Shown here: in pieces, positions 46,281-58,264 of the stretch | Numbering within the stretch: the stretch's first letter is position 1 | Layout: each line of letters begins with the position of its first letter | Source of the DNA: Sesamum alatum | Taxonomy: Eukaryota > Streptophyta > Magnoliopsida > Lamiales > Pedaliaceae | Direction of reading: 5' to 3' | NCBI GenBank assembly: GCA_034509735.1 | Contig: JACGWO010000008.1 | Coordinates: forward strand, 10,241,864-10,305,863 | DNA: 64,000 bases | The notes under the pieces: generated by a model | Told to the model about the DNA's origin: nothing | Database searches by the model: none | What the model saw: the letters and a program-made list of their open reading frames with translations, nothing else | Made by a program: the position numbers and the translations under genes

Positions 46281-48408
46281 TGTAACGTTATGTGGATCAT
46301 CCCGGGAGATGAACGCGAATAGCGGAAGCACGAAAGATTGCATAATAAAATTGCAAAGCATAATTAATGGAATGTAAATCATGCATAACATACATAACCG
46401 GATCAAGGGGTGTGCCCTTGATTCTCCCTGGCGTTCGGTGTATCTTATGTTCAATAAAAAACACAACATGGAGGCCATAGAATTGGAACCGAAAAACGTA
46501 ATAAACAACCTGCCCGGTTGTAGTTTTGTCTTCGTTCGGCTACATGCATTGTTCCCCGTGTTGCACCAAGATCTCAAAGAAGAGACCCTCTAAATCATGA
46601 CACTCGCTACACCAGAAAGCAAAGAACCATTGTGCTAGCAAGAAGTTATTTGGGGAGAAGAGACATCGATACACGCTATCAATTAACGCAATCGATGTCT
46701 CTTATGTTCTAACTTGAATCCATCAAGAAGAACAAAGTAGAGATCTTGGAGAGTATAAGAGGGATGGACGAATTCTAGAGAGAATTTTGGGAGATGAGAA
46801 TTGTAGAGATTAGTAGGTGTGTGTGTGTGTGTGTGTGTGTGTTTTTGAGTATTTATAGAAGATGGAATTTCCTATTCCTTCTCAAACTCTTCTAAAGAGA
46901 CACACTTTGACTAGGATTTTGATCTAGTCAAATCCTAGTCAAACTAGGCATTAATTAAGTCAAATTAATCATGGCCCTTCATCTCATCAATCCCTTGATC
47001 AGATCTTGTCCATCCATTTTGATGGGTTTTATGGAATGGGCTTTATTTAATTCTAAATTAAATAATCCCATGGACTTTATATTAAATCCTATTTAATATA
47101 CTAAGCCCATTAATTAATGGAATGGACTTCATTTAATTCCAAATTAAATAGTCCCATGAACTTTATATTAAATCCTATTTAATATACCAAGCCCATTAAT
47201 TAATTCACCCTTTTAATCTAATTAAAAGGGAAGCCCAAGCTTTATAAAATCCATAAATCTAATTTATGAACTCAAGCCCAATTATTCCAAATAATCCATC
47301 GAGGCTTGAATCTCCAAAAAGTATAATTTAATTCCATTAAATTAAACCTTCTCCCAGAATTAATTCCAAATTAATTCCCCTTGTGTAGCGGGTGTGACTC
47401 TTTAGGTTCACCTTTCAGCTAGACTTGGACCTACTTCTTGTTATTCCATAACCAAAGTGGTCCGTTATCATGGGTGACCATCTAACAACGATCCATGTCA
47501 CTAGAGACTAGGTGAATATTTGGTGTGAACATTTAGGCTCCGAGTTATATGCAGGTGCGGTCCTACCGACGCTCGATACGTACTGGTACGGTCCTACTGT
47601 CGCCTGTCTCCCGGCCTTTAGTCTAGGGCATGGAATTAGGCGTCGGTTCCCATCCTTGACTAGGCATCTATGCTTAATGCTCGAGATAGGTTTAGCTCGA
47701 CGTAGGAAATCCTTTCCCACTACATCAAGTGCTATGGCCATAGACTTTGTGAGTATAAACTATCTCCGAGTCATAAGAGATCTCGCTGTCATATCCTTTG
47801 ACAGGGGACAGATCCTATCTTGGAATACACCGTTCATACATACTCCAACTGCACTAAACGAGGCTTATGATGACCATGTGATATAACCGGTCAAATTTCA
47901 TTAGATCCAAGATACAGCCTTAGTATGTAGAGGACTGCCGTGATCCTCAAGTCCGAGGACTAATCCCGTACTATCGGAATCGAGAATACGAGTCATACCG
48001 ACCAAGCCCGAGTAGCTTCCATATGACGATTCCCGCGAGTCACCTCAGTCGGCCACTCCCCAGCAGGCCGACCCACTAACACTGCTTAGACGATCCTCGT
48101 CACCCGTCGATGAAACACGACAACAGATGCTTAGTGCAAGTCTCAAGGGGAATCTCGGTACCCATTTTCGAGATTCCTTGACTTGGAGATTTTCAGACTG
48201 ATTCGGCGGAACTGATTTCATGGACCTACCTCCAAGCGTAGTCCTAATCCCCGAAATGTGATTTCAGTCTGTAGGCGTTTGTTGTGACAAGTAGTAAGTA
48301 CAACAAACTCACGCCTATATTCATTAACATAATATTACTTGTTCACAGATTGACGAATGGTTCTCAGAACAGCCAATACCATTGATTTTCTGGTCACCTA
48401 TTCTAACA
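46281..48408 (-). repeat. 5' LTR of the Copia-like element (2128 bp)
   Basis: Pairs with 38450-40463. On the minus strand a TATA box CTATAAATA lies at about 46850-46858, next to a TG/CA microsatellite (about 46816-46841). Both are absent from the other LTR. Confidence 0.88.
46850..46857 (-). promoter_or_regulatory. LTR TATA box, kept in only one LTR
   Basis: TATAAATA on the minus strand inside the 5' LTR, in a suitable place to start the element's transcript. The 3' LTR lacks the surrounding 114 bases. Confidence 0.55.
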
Positions 48409-49748
48409 TGCAGCTGGTGCCCAAGCACTGAAAGTACCTGGGCCTCCCTTCCTTGGTCGACCACTCAAAGAAAGAACTCGTCTCCAGCCTGCGGGAATGG
48501 ATCTGGCTGAAGCTGAATAACTGGGCAACAAAGAAACTTTCTCAAGCTAGTAGAGCGTTGTTGATTCAGTCAGTGATCCAGGCTATCCGGTTTACGCCAT
48601 GGGGTGTTTCAACTACCTGACAGCTTTCTTAACGAGATCAAGGGGTGGATGGCTCAATTCTTCTGGCACGCTGAGTGGGAACCGCGTATTCATTGATTAG
48701 CTTGGAGCAAGATATGTCGGCCGAAGAAAGAAGGCGGACTTGGCCTACGACGACTGCAAGAATACAACTCCGCCTTGCTCGCGAAGAAGAAGTGGCGGGT
48801 GGCAATGTGTCCTCACTCTCTCTTGCATCGTATTCTCTCCCAACGCTATTTTTCGAGGACGAATTTCTTCATAGCAGCACCTGGCCCTACTCCTTCATTT
48901 ACTTGGTGGTCTCTACTTGGGACTAGGGACCTACTAGTGGCGGGGATGCGTTGGAAGATCGGTGACGGACAGACAGCCCGCATTACGGGGTACCCTTGGT
49001 TGCCGTGGCCCCGAACTTTCCAGTTTATCGGCAACCCCTGGACCCTGACCCGCGAGACATTTGTGGCAGAGCTCATAGGTCCGGACCGCGGCTGGAAGGA
49101 AAGTTTGATTCGGAGTGAATTTCAGGATGTGGACGTTGAATGTATCCTTTCTATCCCCCTGAATCCAACCGCCTCACCTGACAAAAATGTGTGGCACTTT
49201 GAGCGCAAGGGCGTCTTCTCGGTGCATAGTGCGTACACTTTGGCAATAGACCTAGCGCAACCATGTAGCTCGACTAGACCAGAGCCAAACTGGGCGTTTA
49301 TTTGGAGCAGCATGTTCCTCCGAAGATTAGGCTATTTGCGTGGAGATGTGGGCGCGATGCCGTACAGACTAGGCAGAAGCTCTGGCGGAGAGGGGGTGTG
49401 TCAGGACGGGGGTTGTGTGTGTTGTGGCGCCGGAATGGAGGATACACTCCAGTGCTTGCCCACTGCATGTTCGCGTGCTTGGTTTTGGCGGTACCTGGCA
49501 TACCACACGCCGCGATTCCTACTCAGGCGAGGGACGGCTAGCAATGGCTTTTCGGGGCGCGACGGGTGATGGATTCTCAGGACTTCGCCCTGTTCCTATC
49601 CACCTGCTGGGGATTGTGGTTCCGACGCAACAAGTTCGTCTTTGAGGGTTCACACTTACAGGAGCACGAGGTGGTGAATATGGACCGATGGACTCTACAG
49701 TTTACTCCTCATATTAGTTCCATCGATCCAAGGTATAGCTTGGTCTAG
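48409..49748 (+). pseudogene. LINE ORF2, 3' part: reverse transcriptase tail and zinc-finger region
   Basis: Continues the frame broken at 38449: QLVPKH, a stop, KYLGLPSLVDHSKKEL, then ASRALLIQSVIQAI (about 48550), an LLAKKKWRVAM frame (from about 48770), GDGQTARITGYPWLP (about 48960), and the zf-RVT region with KNVWHFERKGVFSVHSAYTLA (about 49190). It ends with CWGLWFRRNKFVFEG and a TAG at 49746-49748. Several frameshifts are present. The tail after the stop has no clear poly-A. Confidence 0.82.
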
Positions 49749-50151
49749 CGTAGAATAGTTTTGGTTTTTTGCTCTCGCATTTCATTTTTGCTTATGATCT
49801 TTGCACTTGTTTTCCATCCGATTTTGAGTTATAATACTTTGGCTATCTCGAAAATGACCAAATTGAACTCGAATGAACTTTAGTTAACACGCTGCAAGTT
49901 GAGCCGAACAATTTGATATTTTCAAATGTATTTTATTGTTTTTCTAGTAATTGAATCCAATTCAAATCCAACTTAAAAATTTATCAAACAAAAATCAAGT
50001 TCAAATTTGAAGTTATTAAATCAATGATTCGAACTCAAACTAGCTTCTATTAACCACTCTCAAATCGAATATTGAGTAATTTAATTATTTTTTTCAGCCC
50101 GACTCGATGGTTATCCAAATCCAATTAATTGAACAAGGGGGCAAATTTGTA
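49749..50151. other. LINE 3' end and intergenic
   Basis: The first roughly 100 bases are probably the LINE 3' UTR. From about 49830 the sequence has CTCGAACTCGATT-like words shared with about 25900-26240. No gene. Confidence 0.4.
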
Positions 50152-50434
50152 GGGATAATTACATTTACACTTCCTAACCTATAGTTTGTTTATACAAATT
50201 ATTTTTGCCTTTTGCATAATTATAAAAACTACCTCTAACAGTTAAAAAATATGGGTAGTTTGTATAATAATGTTAACACTTTGGGGTGTGTAATTGTAAT
50301 TTTCTAAAAAATAGGAATAATTTGTATAAAAAATATCGACGCCCTACGTGGGTGTATATATAATTATTTAAAAGATATGAATAATTTTTTTAACCAGATC
50401 ACAGGTTAGGTGTGTAAATTTAATGTTATTTAAT
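50152..50434. mobile_element. Miniature element upstream of the PROSC-type gene
   Basis: Arms GATAATTACATTTACACTTC and the inverse GTGTGTAAATTTAATGTTAT give a fold-back of about 280 bases. No clear target duplication, so the ends are approximate. It finishes about 70 bases before the first ATG of the gene, within the expected promoter or 5' UTR. Confidence 0.55.
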
Positions 50435-50503
50435 TGTAATTTGATCCAAAAATTTGAGAGAAATTATATTCACATACACTGAAAATACTGAAATTAGCCA
50501 AAA

Positions 50504-52888
50504 ATGAACAATCCAGAAGCAGAGAGAAGAGCGATAGCAGAAGCGAGCCAGGATTCGCTTTCATCGATACAAGCCGAGCAATCATCTGCAGGATTACAAA
50601 TGGCGGCGGCTTCCGCTACGGACGGCGCGGCTGCGGCGGCTCTGCGCTCAGTCCTCCAGCGGGTTAACCAGGCAGCCGAGAGAGCTGGTCGTGCGCCTGA
50701 CCGGATCAGAGTTGTGGCCGTGAGCAAGACTAAGCCGGTCCCCCTCCTCCGCCAAGTGTACGACGCCGGACACCGATGCTTCGGCGAGAATTATGTCCAG
50801 GAGCTCGTGGAGAAAGCTCCTCAGGTCTCGCATCTCTATCTCTCTGTCTCTGTGTCTTTAGTGAATGTTGTATTCTGATAATTCATAGATGGGAAAGAGA
50901 CTGCTTTTTGGCTGTAATCCTGATTCTTCGTTACTATATCAGCGGATTCAAGTTTCTTTTGTTGGCTCATAATTTGATTAAGGTGGGATGGATGTTGTGT
51001 AATTTCGTGCACAATCACCAGCTTTAGTGTCTGTGTTGAATTGCAGCTGCCGGAAGACATAGAATGGCATTTTATTGGGAATTTGCAAAGCAATAAAGTG
51101 AAGACACTTCTGAGTATGTTAAAACCCTCTCCTTTTGTCATCGCGTCATATTGTGATCATAACCCACATCAGAGGTGCATATTTAATATGTGATTGACTC
51201 ACTATACAGCTTGAAGGTTTTGAAGGTTCTAATAAACATCTAATCACTGGTGCTGCAGAAAAAATCCAACGTTGTGCTTGAAAGTTGCAATCTTTGTAGA
51301 TGATAAAGGGTATTGAAAGGTGGATGATCTGACCAATGTTGAAAATGTTGGAACTTGTTAAAAGACAGAAGCTTCAGCAACTGCCTTTACTAATCACATG
51401 ATATGTTTTGATTGTCCTTGATGTTAAAATGTTATTTCTGTCCATATGGATTCTGTTTTGGACCCAAGTCTAACATGTCTGGTTATTCAGCTCTGTGGAA
51501 GAAACTGATTCTGGTCTAAAAGGATTTCTGTTAGAGTTAGAACTTGTATCAGAAGTGTCGAAGGATGGACTGGACTGTGGGAGTATTTTGAGGATGGAGA
51601 TTAAGGATTATGTTTTCTTGTAGTCCAGAAAGAAACTATTCGTCTAGTTTCAGGTGCAGAATTTTTGGGTTCTAATCTAACATTCTTTCTTTCTGTTTTG
51701 CAGCTGGTGTACCAAATCTTGCAATGGTGGAAACTGTAGATGATGAGAAGGTAAACTTACTCGTAGCTTTTGGGTCGATGTTATTAGCTGTTGTAAAGTT
51801 TATATAGCATTATACTGAAAGTTTACCGAAGCCATGAAACTGCTACTCATAAACCGTTAACCATAAGTTACAAAGAAAAGATTATACCAAAGTTGAAATT
51901 CCAAATTCTAGTTTGATAATTTAACTGATCCGCCTCTAAGGCATTATAGTTTAGTTTTCTTTGTTAATTAGTTTGATCTTCCCATTATGACATCCTCACA
52001 GATGGAATATTGTTTCTTGCTGATTCCCGATATCTTGTTTTCTGTAGATCGCAAATCATCTTAACCGGGCAATTGGAAACATTGGAAGGAAACCTTTGAA
52101 AGTATTGGTCCAAGTCAATACAAGTGGTGAAGAATGTAGGTAAATTATAGCACGGCTTGGTTGATTGGTCTTCTGTATTTTCGTTTGCTTTTATTCAGTA
52201 ATCAACCTCATTGCATTGGATACCATTGTGTCCTATCATAAAGCAAGGTTACTAATGATTGGTTTTGCCGTCTTGTTCTGGCAGCTAAATCTGGTGTTGA
52301 ACCTGCTGCTTGTGTGGATCTTGTGAAACATATTACTATGAACTGCCCTAATCTTGAATTTTGTGGCCTGATGACAATAGGAATGCCAGATTACACTTCT
52401 ACCCCAGAGAATTTCAAGGTATAACTACATCTAATTATTGTTGCTGGGTAGCACTGTGCCAATATCTATATTGAAAGTAGCCTCGTCTCGTTACTCTGTG
52501 GGTGTCAGACATTAGCAAACTGTAGAAGCGAAATTTGCAAGGAACTTGGGATAGCAGAAGAGCAGTGTGAGCTATCGATGGGCATGTCTAGTGACTTTGA
52601 GCTTGCTGTGAGTGCTAGTTTCCATTTTTTTTCTTTTTCACTAGCACTGACAATGAATGCTTAGCATAACTTGTGCGCCTTAACACCTTCAAACTAAACT
52701 CTTGGAAGAGCTTTCCTTCGTAATGCCCCAACAAATCCACTCAACCCTCAACCATATAATGGGAGCCCCTGGCGCCAAGAGTACAACTGATGAATTCTTG
52801 GTCATTTTTGCAGATTGAAATGGGCAGCACAAATGTTAGGATTGGATCCACCATATTTGGAGCCCGAGAGTATCCAAAGAAACAGTAA
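50504..52888 (+). CDS. PLPBP: Pyridoxal-phosphate homeostasis protein (YggS/PROSC family), seven exons, 276 aa
   Basis: Binds pyridoxal 5'-phosphate and buffers vitamin B6 and amino/keto acid pools; no enzyme activity is known for the family. Exons 50504-50824, 51047-51113, 51704-51750, 52048-52135, 52285-52418, 52509-52607 and 52814-52888 join in one frame with GT-AG borders. Motifs in order: VVAVSKTKP with the PLP lysine at residue 75, [70 protein letters not shown]. This is the alanine-racemase-like barrel without the second racemase domain. Residues 1-32 have no family match; Met33 (50600) has a better start context and may be the true start, or the extension may be a targeting or disordered segment. 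The gene looks intact. Confidence 0.93.
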
Positions 52889-53380
52889 AACTAACTCTGC
52901 AGCTCCACATTTAGAGAATTACAGCCGTCAAATTTCTTAATTCTCTGCCGTATCACGTACAGCTGCTTTTGATTTCTGCTCATTTTGGACTAAGCATTTC
53001 CACATTCAGCAGCTTGAATCATATTTTGTGGTTGTGGTCTGCTTAATTATATCTGTACCACAACTTAGCGCGTTGATGGCTAGTTGATCACAATCTTGCA
53101 TACGATTCTTGTAATAATTTAAAATTTTAAAGAGAGAAAACTTTTGATGAGCGTTCGGACGTAGAATGATCACACTCTTTTTTATACATGTCTCATGGAT
53201 GGATCCCTGGAATTGAAGGGTATGCATCACGTCTCTCTTTTATAGGAGAGGCAGGAGGTTCAAACCCAGGTTTTCCACCCTCACCGTACTAATTCAAGAG
53301 AAAGGAAAGGAAATGACAAGTACAATCTCCTAGAACAGGGAGCTTTGAAAGTCATTAACAATGACCTAATATTAACCATT
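52889..53380. other. 3' flank of the PROSC-type gene
   Basis: Probable 3' UTR for the first 150-250 bases, then unremarkable AT-rich DNA. The minus-strand frame at 53006-53230 has no domain. Confidence 0.45.
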
Positions 53381-54001
53381 GGGGTCATTTTTATTTTATT
53401 CCTTGTGTTTTTATCGGTTTTCAAAATCATTCAATTCTGGATGTTATTTTTTAATCTCATATTATGACATATCTTGTATATATCTTTATTGTTGTGCCAT
53501 TGATGATGTCGTTGTTGGTTGAATTTGAAGAAGACATGATTAATGTATAAACAGTAATTGGTTGAAAGTGATACATGTTTGATGACTGTTTTTCATGTGA
53601 AATAGGTGAAAAAATGATTGCTATTGAATACTTGCAAAGCTTTTCTTGATTTTTTCTTGTTTTTGTCAAATTTAATTTTTGCATTTCATTTTTAATCGCA
53701 TCATATATTTATAAGGGAATATTTTTAGCAAAAGACCAAATTCTAAATGTCAATAGTGATCTTCAAACGGTCAATTTCAACAGCCATAAATCACTACATT
53801 GAAATTAGTTTTAAAAATAGAGGGATGATTTTGTAATTATATATATTTTACCAAATTTTTTAGGAGTATTTTACAATGATCATTTTTAACTGGAAAATTG
53901 ATTGAAATTTCACTCGAATGATGAATTGAAAAATAACAAAAAGAAAAATGAATAGTTTTGAAAATCAATTAAAAATCGAGGGACTAAAATAAAAATAACC
54001 C
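53381..54001. mobile_element. Mutator-type MITE, 621 bp
   Basis: Inverted arms GGGGTCATTTTTATTTTATT and AAAATAAAAATAACCC, flanked by TTAACCATT and TTAGCCATT (9 bp, one mismatch). It is non-coding. Confidence 0.75.
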
Positions 54002-54130
54002 TTAGCCATTGTGTTGGGTAATCTATTTGCCGTTGTTGAATGTTATGCTCCAAAGTTTGATGGTGGTGATCTTCAACCAAAAAGATATGTGTATATGTCT
54101 ACATATCTTCTTTTAAGTACCTAATTTTCA

Positions 54131-55023
54131 GGATTTAATACATTTTGCACCTCTAAATTATGGATATATTCTCATTTAGACCCCTAAAATATGAAAGATA
54201 ACAAAAAGCTCCTTAATTAAATAATTTGACTTTGAAAGAACAACAATACCCTTCTCACTTCTCTCCTATATATTTTATTTTATTCTGCTAAAGATATATT
54301 TTATTGCTTTGCAAAAACTACTTTTAGTGATTTAAAATTTTACTCAAATTTTATTTAAAAAATAGTATTTAAAATTTATAGATTTTTTAATTAATTATAA
54401 TATTTATAAGTGCAATATATGCATATATGGTTTACAAAGTAAATTATTTTTGTTAAAAATTACATGTAAATAATGCATATAATTTTATAAAATAATATGT
54501 TATATAACCTATAAATTTTTGTTATCTTATCATGTACGCATAATTAAATTATATCATATCATTACTCAAAAGATTATAGAATATTACAGGTTAATTATAT
54601 TATAAATTTGCATATTTTATAGTGTATTATGTTTGGGGTAATATTTTTAAATTGTATCAATAGTTTATTTTTAAAAAAAGTTCAACATACATATAACAAC
54701 ACAAGCAAAAATTATGTAAATTTTTAAACAGTTATGTAAAAGAATAAAGGATTGTAAATTTATAAAATTTATACAGATTCCTTACTAATTATAAAATTAT
54801 TAAATTTTGGATAGTAATTACGTTAAATATAATTTTTATAATAATTCAAATTATGTCTTAGGAGAATGATTGAAATAAACATATTTTAGGGTGTAAACAA
54901 TAAGGACATTTTTCTCATAAAAAAATTAATTCATATCATGAGGAAGCATTTTGTTACATTTTATAGTTTAGGGGGGTAAATACACTTCATGCATAGTTCA
55001 GGAGTGCAAAGTGTATTTAATCA
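54131..55023. mobile_element. Mutator-type MITE, 893 bp
   Basis: The left end GGATTTAATACATTTTGCAC and the right end, inverse TGATTAAATACACTTTGCAC, are flanked by TAATTTTCA and TAATTTTTA (9 bp, one mismatch). The interior is AT-rich and non-coding. Confidence 0.7.
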
Positions 55024-55206
55024 TAATTTTTATATGGCCAAACAAAATTGTATTTGTATAAATTTCGATCGATTATTTAATAATATTTTTTTATCTTTTT
55101 TAATTAAATAAATATAATAAAATATTTAAAATTGCATATCCATCATGAGCGTGCTTCGTTCATTAAGGGCACGTTTACTTCATTGGACCAGCACGTATTA
55201 CACTAA

Positions 55207-55626
55207 GAGCATGTTTACTATCCATGATTAAACTTAATTTATAGCCTAATCACTCCTAAATCTATGTTTACTTGAAAAGGTATGGGCCCTTGATTCATCA
55301 AGGGCCCGTAATAATGAATGATAAATCCATGATTTGGATACCACCTAATCATCCAAATATTTGGCCAAGTTATAATTTTTGCATTTGTCCATATAACCCT
55401 TCTATTGAGTATTATATTTACTTTAATATCCTCAAGTGTATAAAAGATTATAATTTTTCCCTAAAGTCGGTTTATATTAGCTTACAATCCTACAACATAT
55501 CACAGTAAGTAAACAAAATATTATATTGACCTACAATCGTTTATCCCAAATAATATCATTTATTAATCTATCACATCATAATCACATACAAAATAGTAAA
55601 CACACATGCAAAGTAGTAAACACGCC
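55207..55626. mobile_element. PIF/Harbinger (Tourist-like) MITE, 420 bp
   Basis: Termini GAGCATGTTTACTATCC and AGTAGTAAACACGCC are inverted, with a 3-bp TAA duplication (55204-55206 and 55627-55629). Related partial ends lie just outside on both sides (near 55166 and 55630), suggesting neighbouring or nested relatives. Confidence 0.65.
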
Positions 55627-55639
55627 TAAGAGCACCTTT

Positions 55640-56306
55640 ACTTCTAATGATCAGCTAAGATATCCATGCTAATCATCCTTAATTTCTTGTTTACTTATTA
55701 ATTGGCCAGCCCTTGATTATGTGTTCAGGCCCGTAACTAGTGGTGATTGGTTGGTGATTTGAATCAAGATTTTCAGGCCTTCATAAATTAATCCTGACGG
55801 CCCACTTCAATTAGACTATTTTTTTGTCTTCCACTTATATCCCTAACTTTTTTAGGAGAAAGACTTTTATGACCCTGCTTTTAATTTAATTCCCCCAACA
55901 ACCCCCCTTCATGATGGATTGTTAGCTACTCTTGAATAAAGGAGCTTGAGTGTTTGAGAGTTTTCACCATTTTCTCTCCTAAGGTTTAACCCTTGAAACT
56001 CAATTTTCTTTTCTTGCAAATGGTTCTTGCTTCCTCCATAGATAAAATGCTTATACTCAAGTAAATTTAACTTCATAATGTTGAGCAATTTCCTCGTGTT
56101 CCCTTCTCACCTCCGTAGCACCTTAACATTTTCTTCCCATTTATCAGGTGCACGCGATTCACAAGTGATGAAAGCATTTCTAGTGACATTACCTTTGGGT
56201 GTCAGGCTGTTACCCTCCACATTCAAATGCTTCCACATTAATTAGATCCCTGACCTATTGTGCTTCCTCCTAGGTCTGAAGAGGAATTGTTCCTCAGGTT
56301 ATGGAA
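55640..56306. other. Intergenic, start of a duplicated segment
   Basis: No gene confirmed. From about 56150 the sequence is repeated at 60851-62010. Short minus-strand open stretches look mildly protein-like but no family was recognised. Confidence 0.4.
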
Positions 56307-57781
56307 GGCCTAATTGTATTTACTGTCGCGTATATATGAGATAATGACAAAATAAGGATTGTATATTAAGAGGTGGCAATTTATACCTTGTAATTAAATT
56401 TTTTTAAACAATTATAAGACTCTGGTCATCGAATTTTAAAAGTGGTTGGATTTTTTTGACATGGACATTTTTAGGGCTTTTTAAATTGGGGGAATTACTG
56501 ACTAGGCATAGCTGGAAAAAACCACGCCACATAAGCGCTGACGGGAAATTGCATTTACTGCCCCGTATATACGGGGTAGTGACAAAATAAGGACCGTATA
56601 TAAAGAGGTGACAATTTATACCCTGGAATTAAATTTTTTTAAACAATTACAGGAACTGTAAATGTGTAATTAAATTTAGGTAAAATTACATTTTTTGGTC
56701 CTGTAACTATATGCCGTTAGCACTTTTGGTCCTACAACTTCACTTATACATTTAGTCCTTTTTTTTTATGAATTTAGTATTGAACATCTCACATTTGGTC
56801 CTTCTTTGACAAATTTAGTCATGTCTTGGCAATTTTGATCCTATTCTCACTCGAGTAAATCTCATTTTTTGTCCTATAACTATATATCATCAGGACCAAA
56901 TTTGTCACTACAAAACTAAATTTGCCAAAAAAGGACCAAACCTAAGATGTGTTGGACTAAATTCGTCGAAAAAAATGCCTAAATGTATAAATGGAGTAAG
57001 TTACAAACCAAAAGTGCTAATGACCTAAAGTTACAAGACTAAAAATGTAATTTTGCCTTAAATTTATACCCAAGTTTAAATCATGTGTAAATGTGTATGT
57101 GTATGTAGTGTTTAGACAACTCACTATGTTCTTATTTACTGTTTTTTTATCCAATCAGTTTTGCATTTCTTTTTGTTTTTCCAATCTTCAATAATTTTGT
57201 TGTTGTTGTTGTTGTTGTTGCGTAGAATGACGGTTAGGGGAATATGCGGTGCAGGTAGTTGGTTAATAAAGAGTGTATTTCCCCTCCCCCCCCCCCCCCC
57301 CCTATTTTTGCCTAGTCAGCGCTTATGCGGTGTGTGTTTTTTCAGCTATGCCCAGTCAATAATTTTTTCCAATTTAAAAAGCCCTAAAAATGTCTATGTC
57401 AGCAAATTTCGGCCACTTTTTAAAATTCAGTGGCCAGAATGTAATTGCTTAAAAAAAATTAATTCCAGGGTATAAATTGTCACCCCTTTATATGCTGTCC
57501 TTATTTTGTCACTATCCCATATATACGGGGTAGTAAATGCAATTCCCAGTCAGCGCTTATGTGGATGGGGTTTTTAGCTATGCCCAGTCAGCAATTTCCC
57601 CAATTTAAAAAGCCCTAAAAATATCCATGTCAACAAAATCCGGCCACTTTTTAAAATTCGATGCCCGGGTCCTGTAATTGCATAAAAAAATTTAATTTCA
57701 GGGCATAAATTGTCACCCCTTTATATACGGTTCTTATTTGCCACTACCCCATATATACGGGGCAATAAATGTAATTAGACC
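56307..57781. mobile_element. Mutator-type element with nested inverted arms, 1475 bp
   Basis: Terminal repeats GGCCTAATTGTATTTACTG and the inverse GGTCTAATTACATTTATTG are flanked by GGTTATGGAA and GGTCATGGAA (10 bp, one mismatch). Inside are further inverted and direct copies of the same arm (about 56540-56670, 57310-57550 and 57550-57781), sharing CGTATATACGGGG and GCATAGCTGG / AGCTATGCC blocks. Another element sits at 56679-57057. A paralogous copy of the flanks near 61920-61936 lacks the insertion. Confidence 0.8.
56679..57057. mobile_element. Mutator-type MITE nested in the 56.3-57.8 kb element, 379 bp
   Basis: Arms GGTAAAATTACATTTTTTGG and the inverse end AAAATGTAATTTTGCC, with a perfect 9-bp duplication TTAAATTTA (56670-56678 and 57058-57066). 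Confidence 0.85.
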
Positions 57782-58264
57782 GGTCATGGAATTTATATTG
57801 CTTATTTAGTTTTTGAAGTTTCTTCGATGTGTGTATAACGTACGACCATGAGATTTGTATACATGAATTGTTGTTGATGTTTTATTCTTTTACTAAAAAG
57901 CATGACGTGCGATGCACATGTACAAATATATTTTTAGAATTAAATATATCAAGTTCATGATATTATTCATATTTTTTCCATTGAAACATTAGTATTATAC
58001 AATTATATTTTTCAAATAAATTGATAATAATTATTTAAATCGATAAGAAAACTATTCAATTCTATTATTTCTAATTCATTTTTTAAATTTAATTGGTATT
58101 ATTGAATAAAAAAGATATTCCCCAAATTGAAATTTTGTATTTTGTATATTCACTAATGATTATTTCATTATTATGTATCAAACCAATTAATATGAAAATA
58201 TAAAATAATGATATTTAAAAATTTAATATTAAAATAAAAATACTTAGTCAAAGCCCCTTATCTT

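Larger units (their letters stand above)
38450..48408 (-). mobile_element. Copia-like LTR retrotransposon inserted in the LINE, about 10 kb
   Basis: LTRs at 38450-40463 and 46281-48408 begin TGTAACG and end CTAACA. A perfect 5-bp duplication TGCAG flanks the element (38445-38449 and 48409-48413), and removing it restores the LINE reading frame. The minus orientation follows from the initiator-Met primer-binding site beside the right LTR and a purine tract beside the left one. The 5.8-kb interior keeps only degraded gag-pol traces and a long leader with GC-rich islands. Confidence 0.88.

Noticed and set aside
39559..47886. Open frames at 39559-39849 and 47512-47886 with nearly the same protein
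   Set aside because: They are the same stretch in the two LTRs of the Copia-like element, on the non-coding strand.
55900..56290. Minus-strand protein-like stretches suggesting a captured gene fragment
   Set aside because: Short, interrupted by stops, shifting frame, and no recognised family; kept only as part of the duplicated segment.
57283..57302. Run of about 18 C residues
   Set aside because: A homopolymer inside the nested element; may also be miscounted in sequencing.
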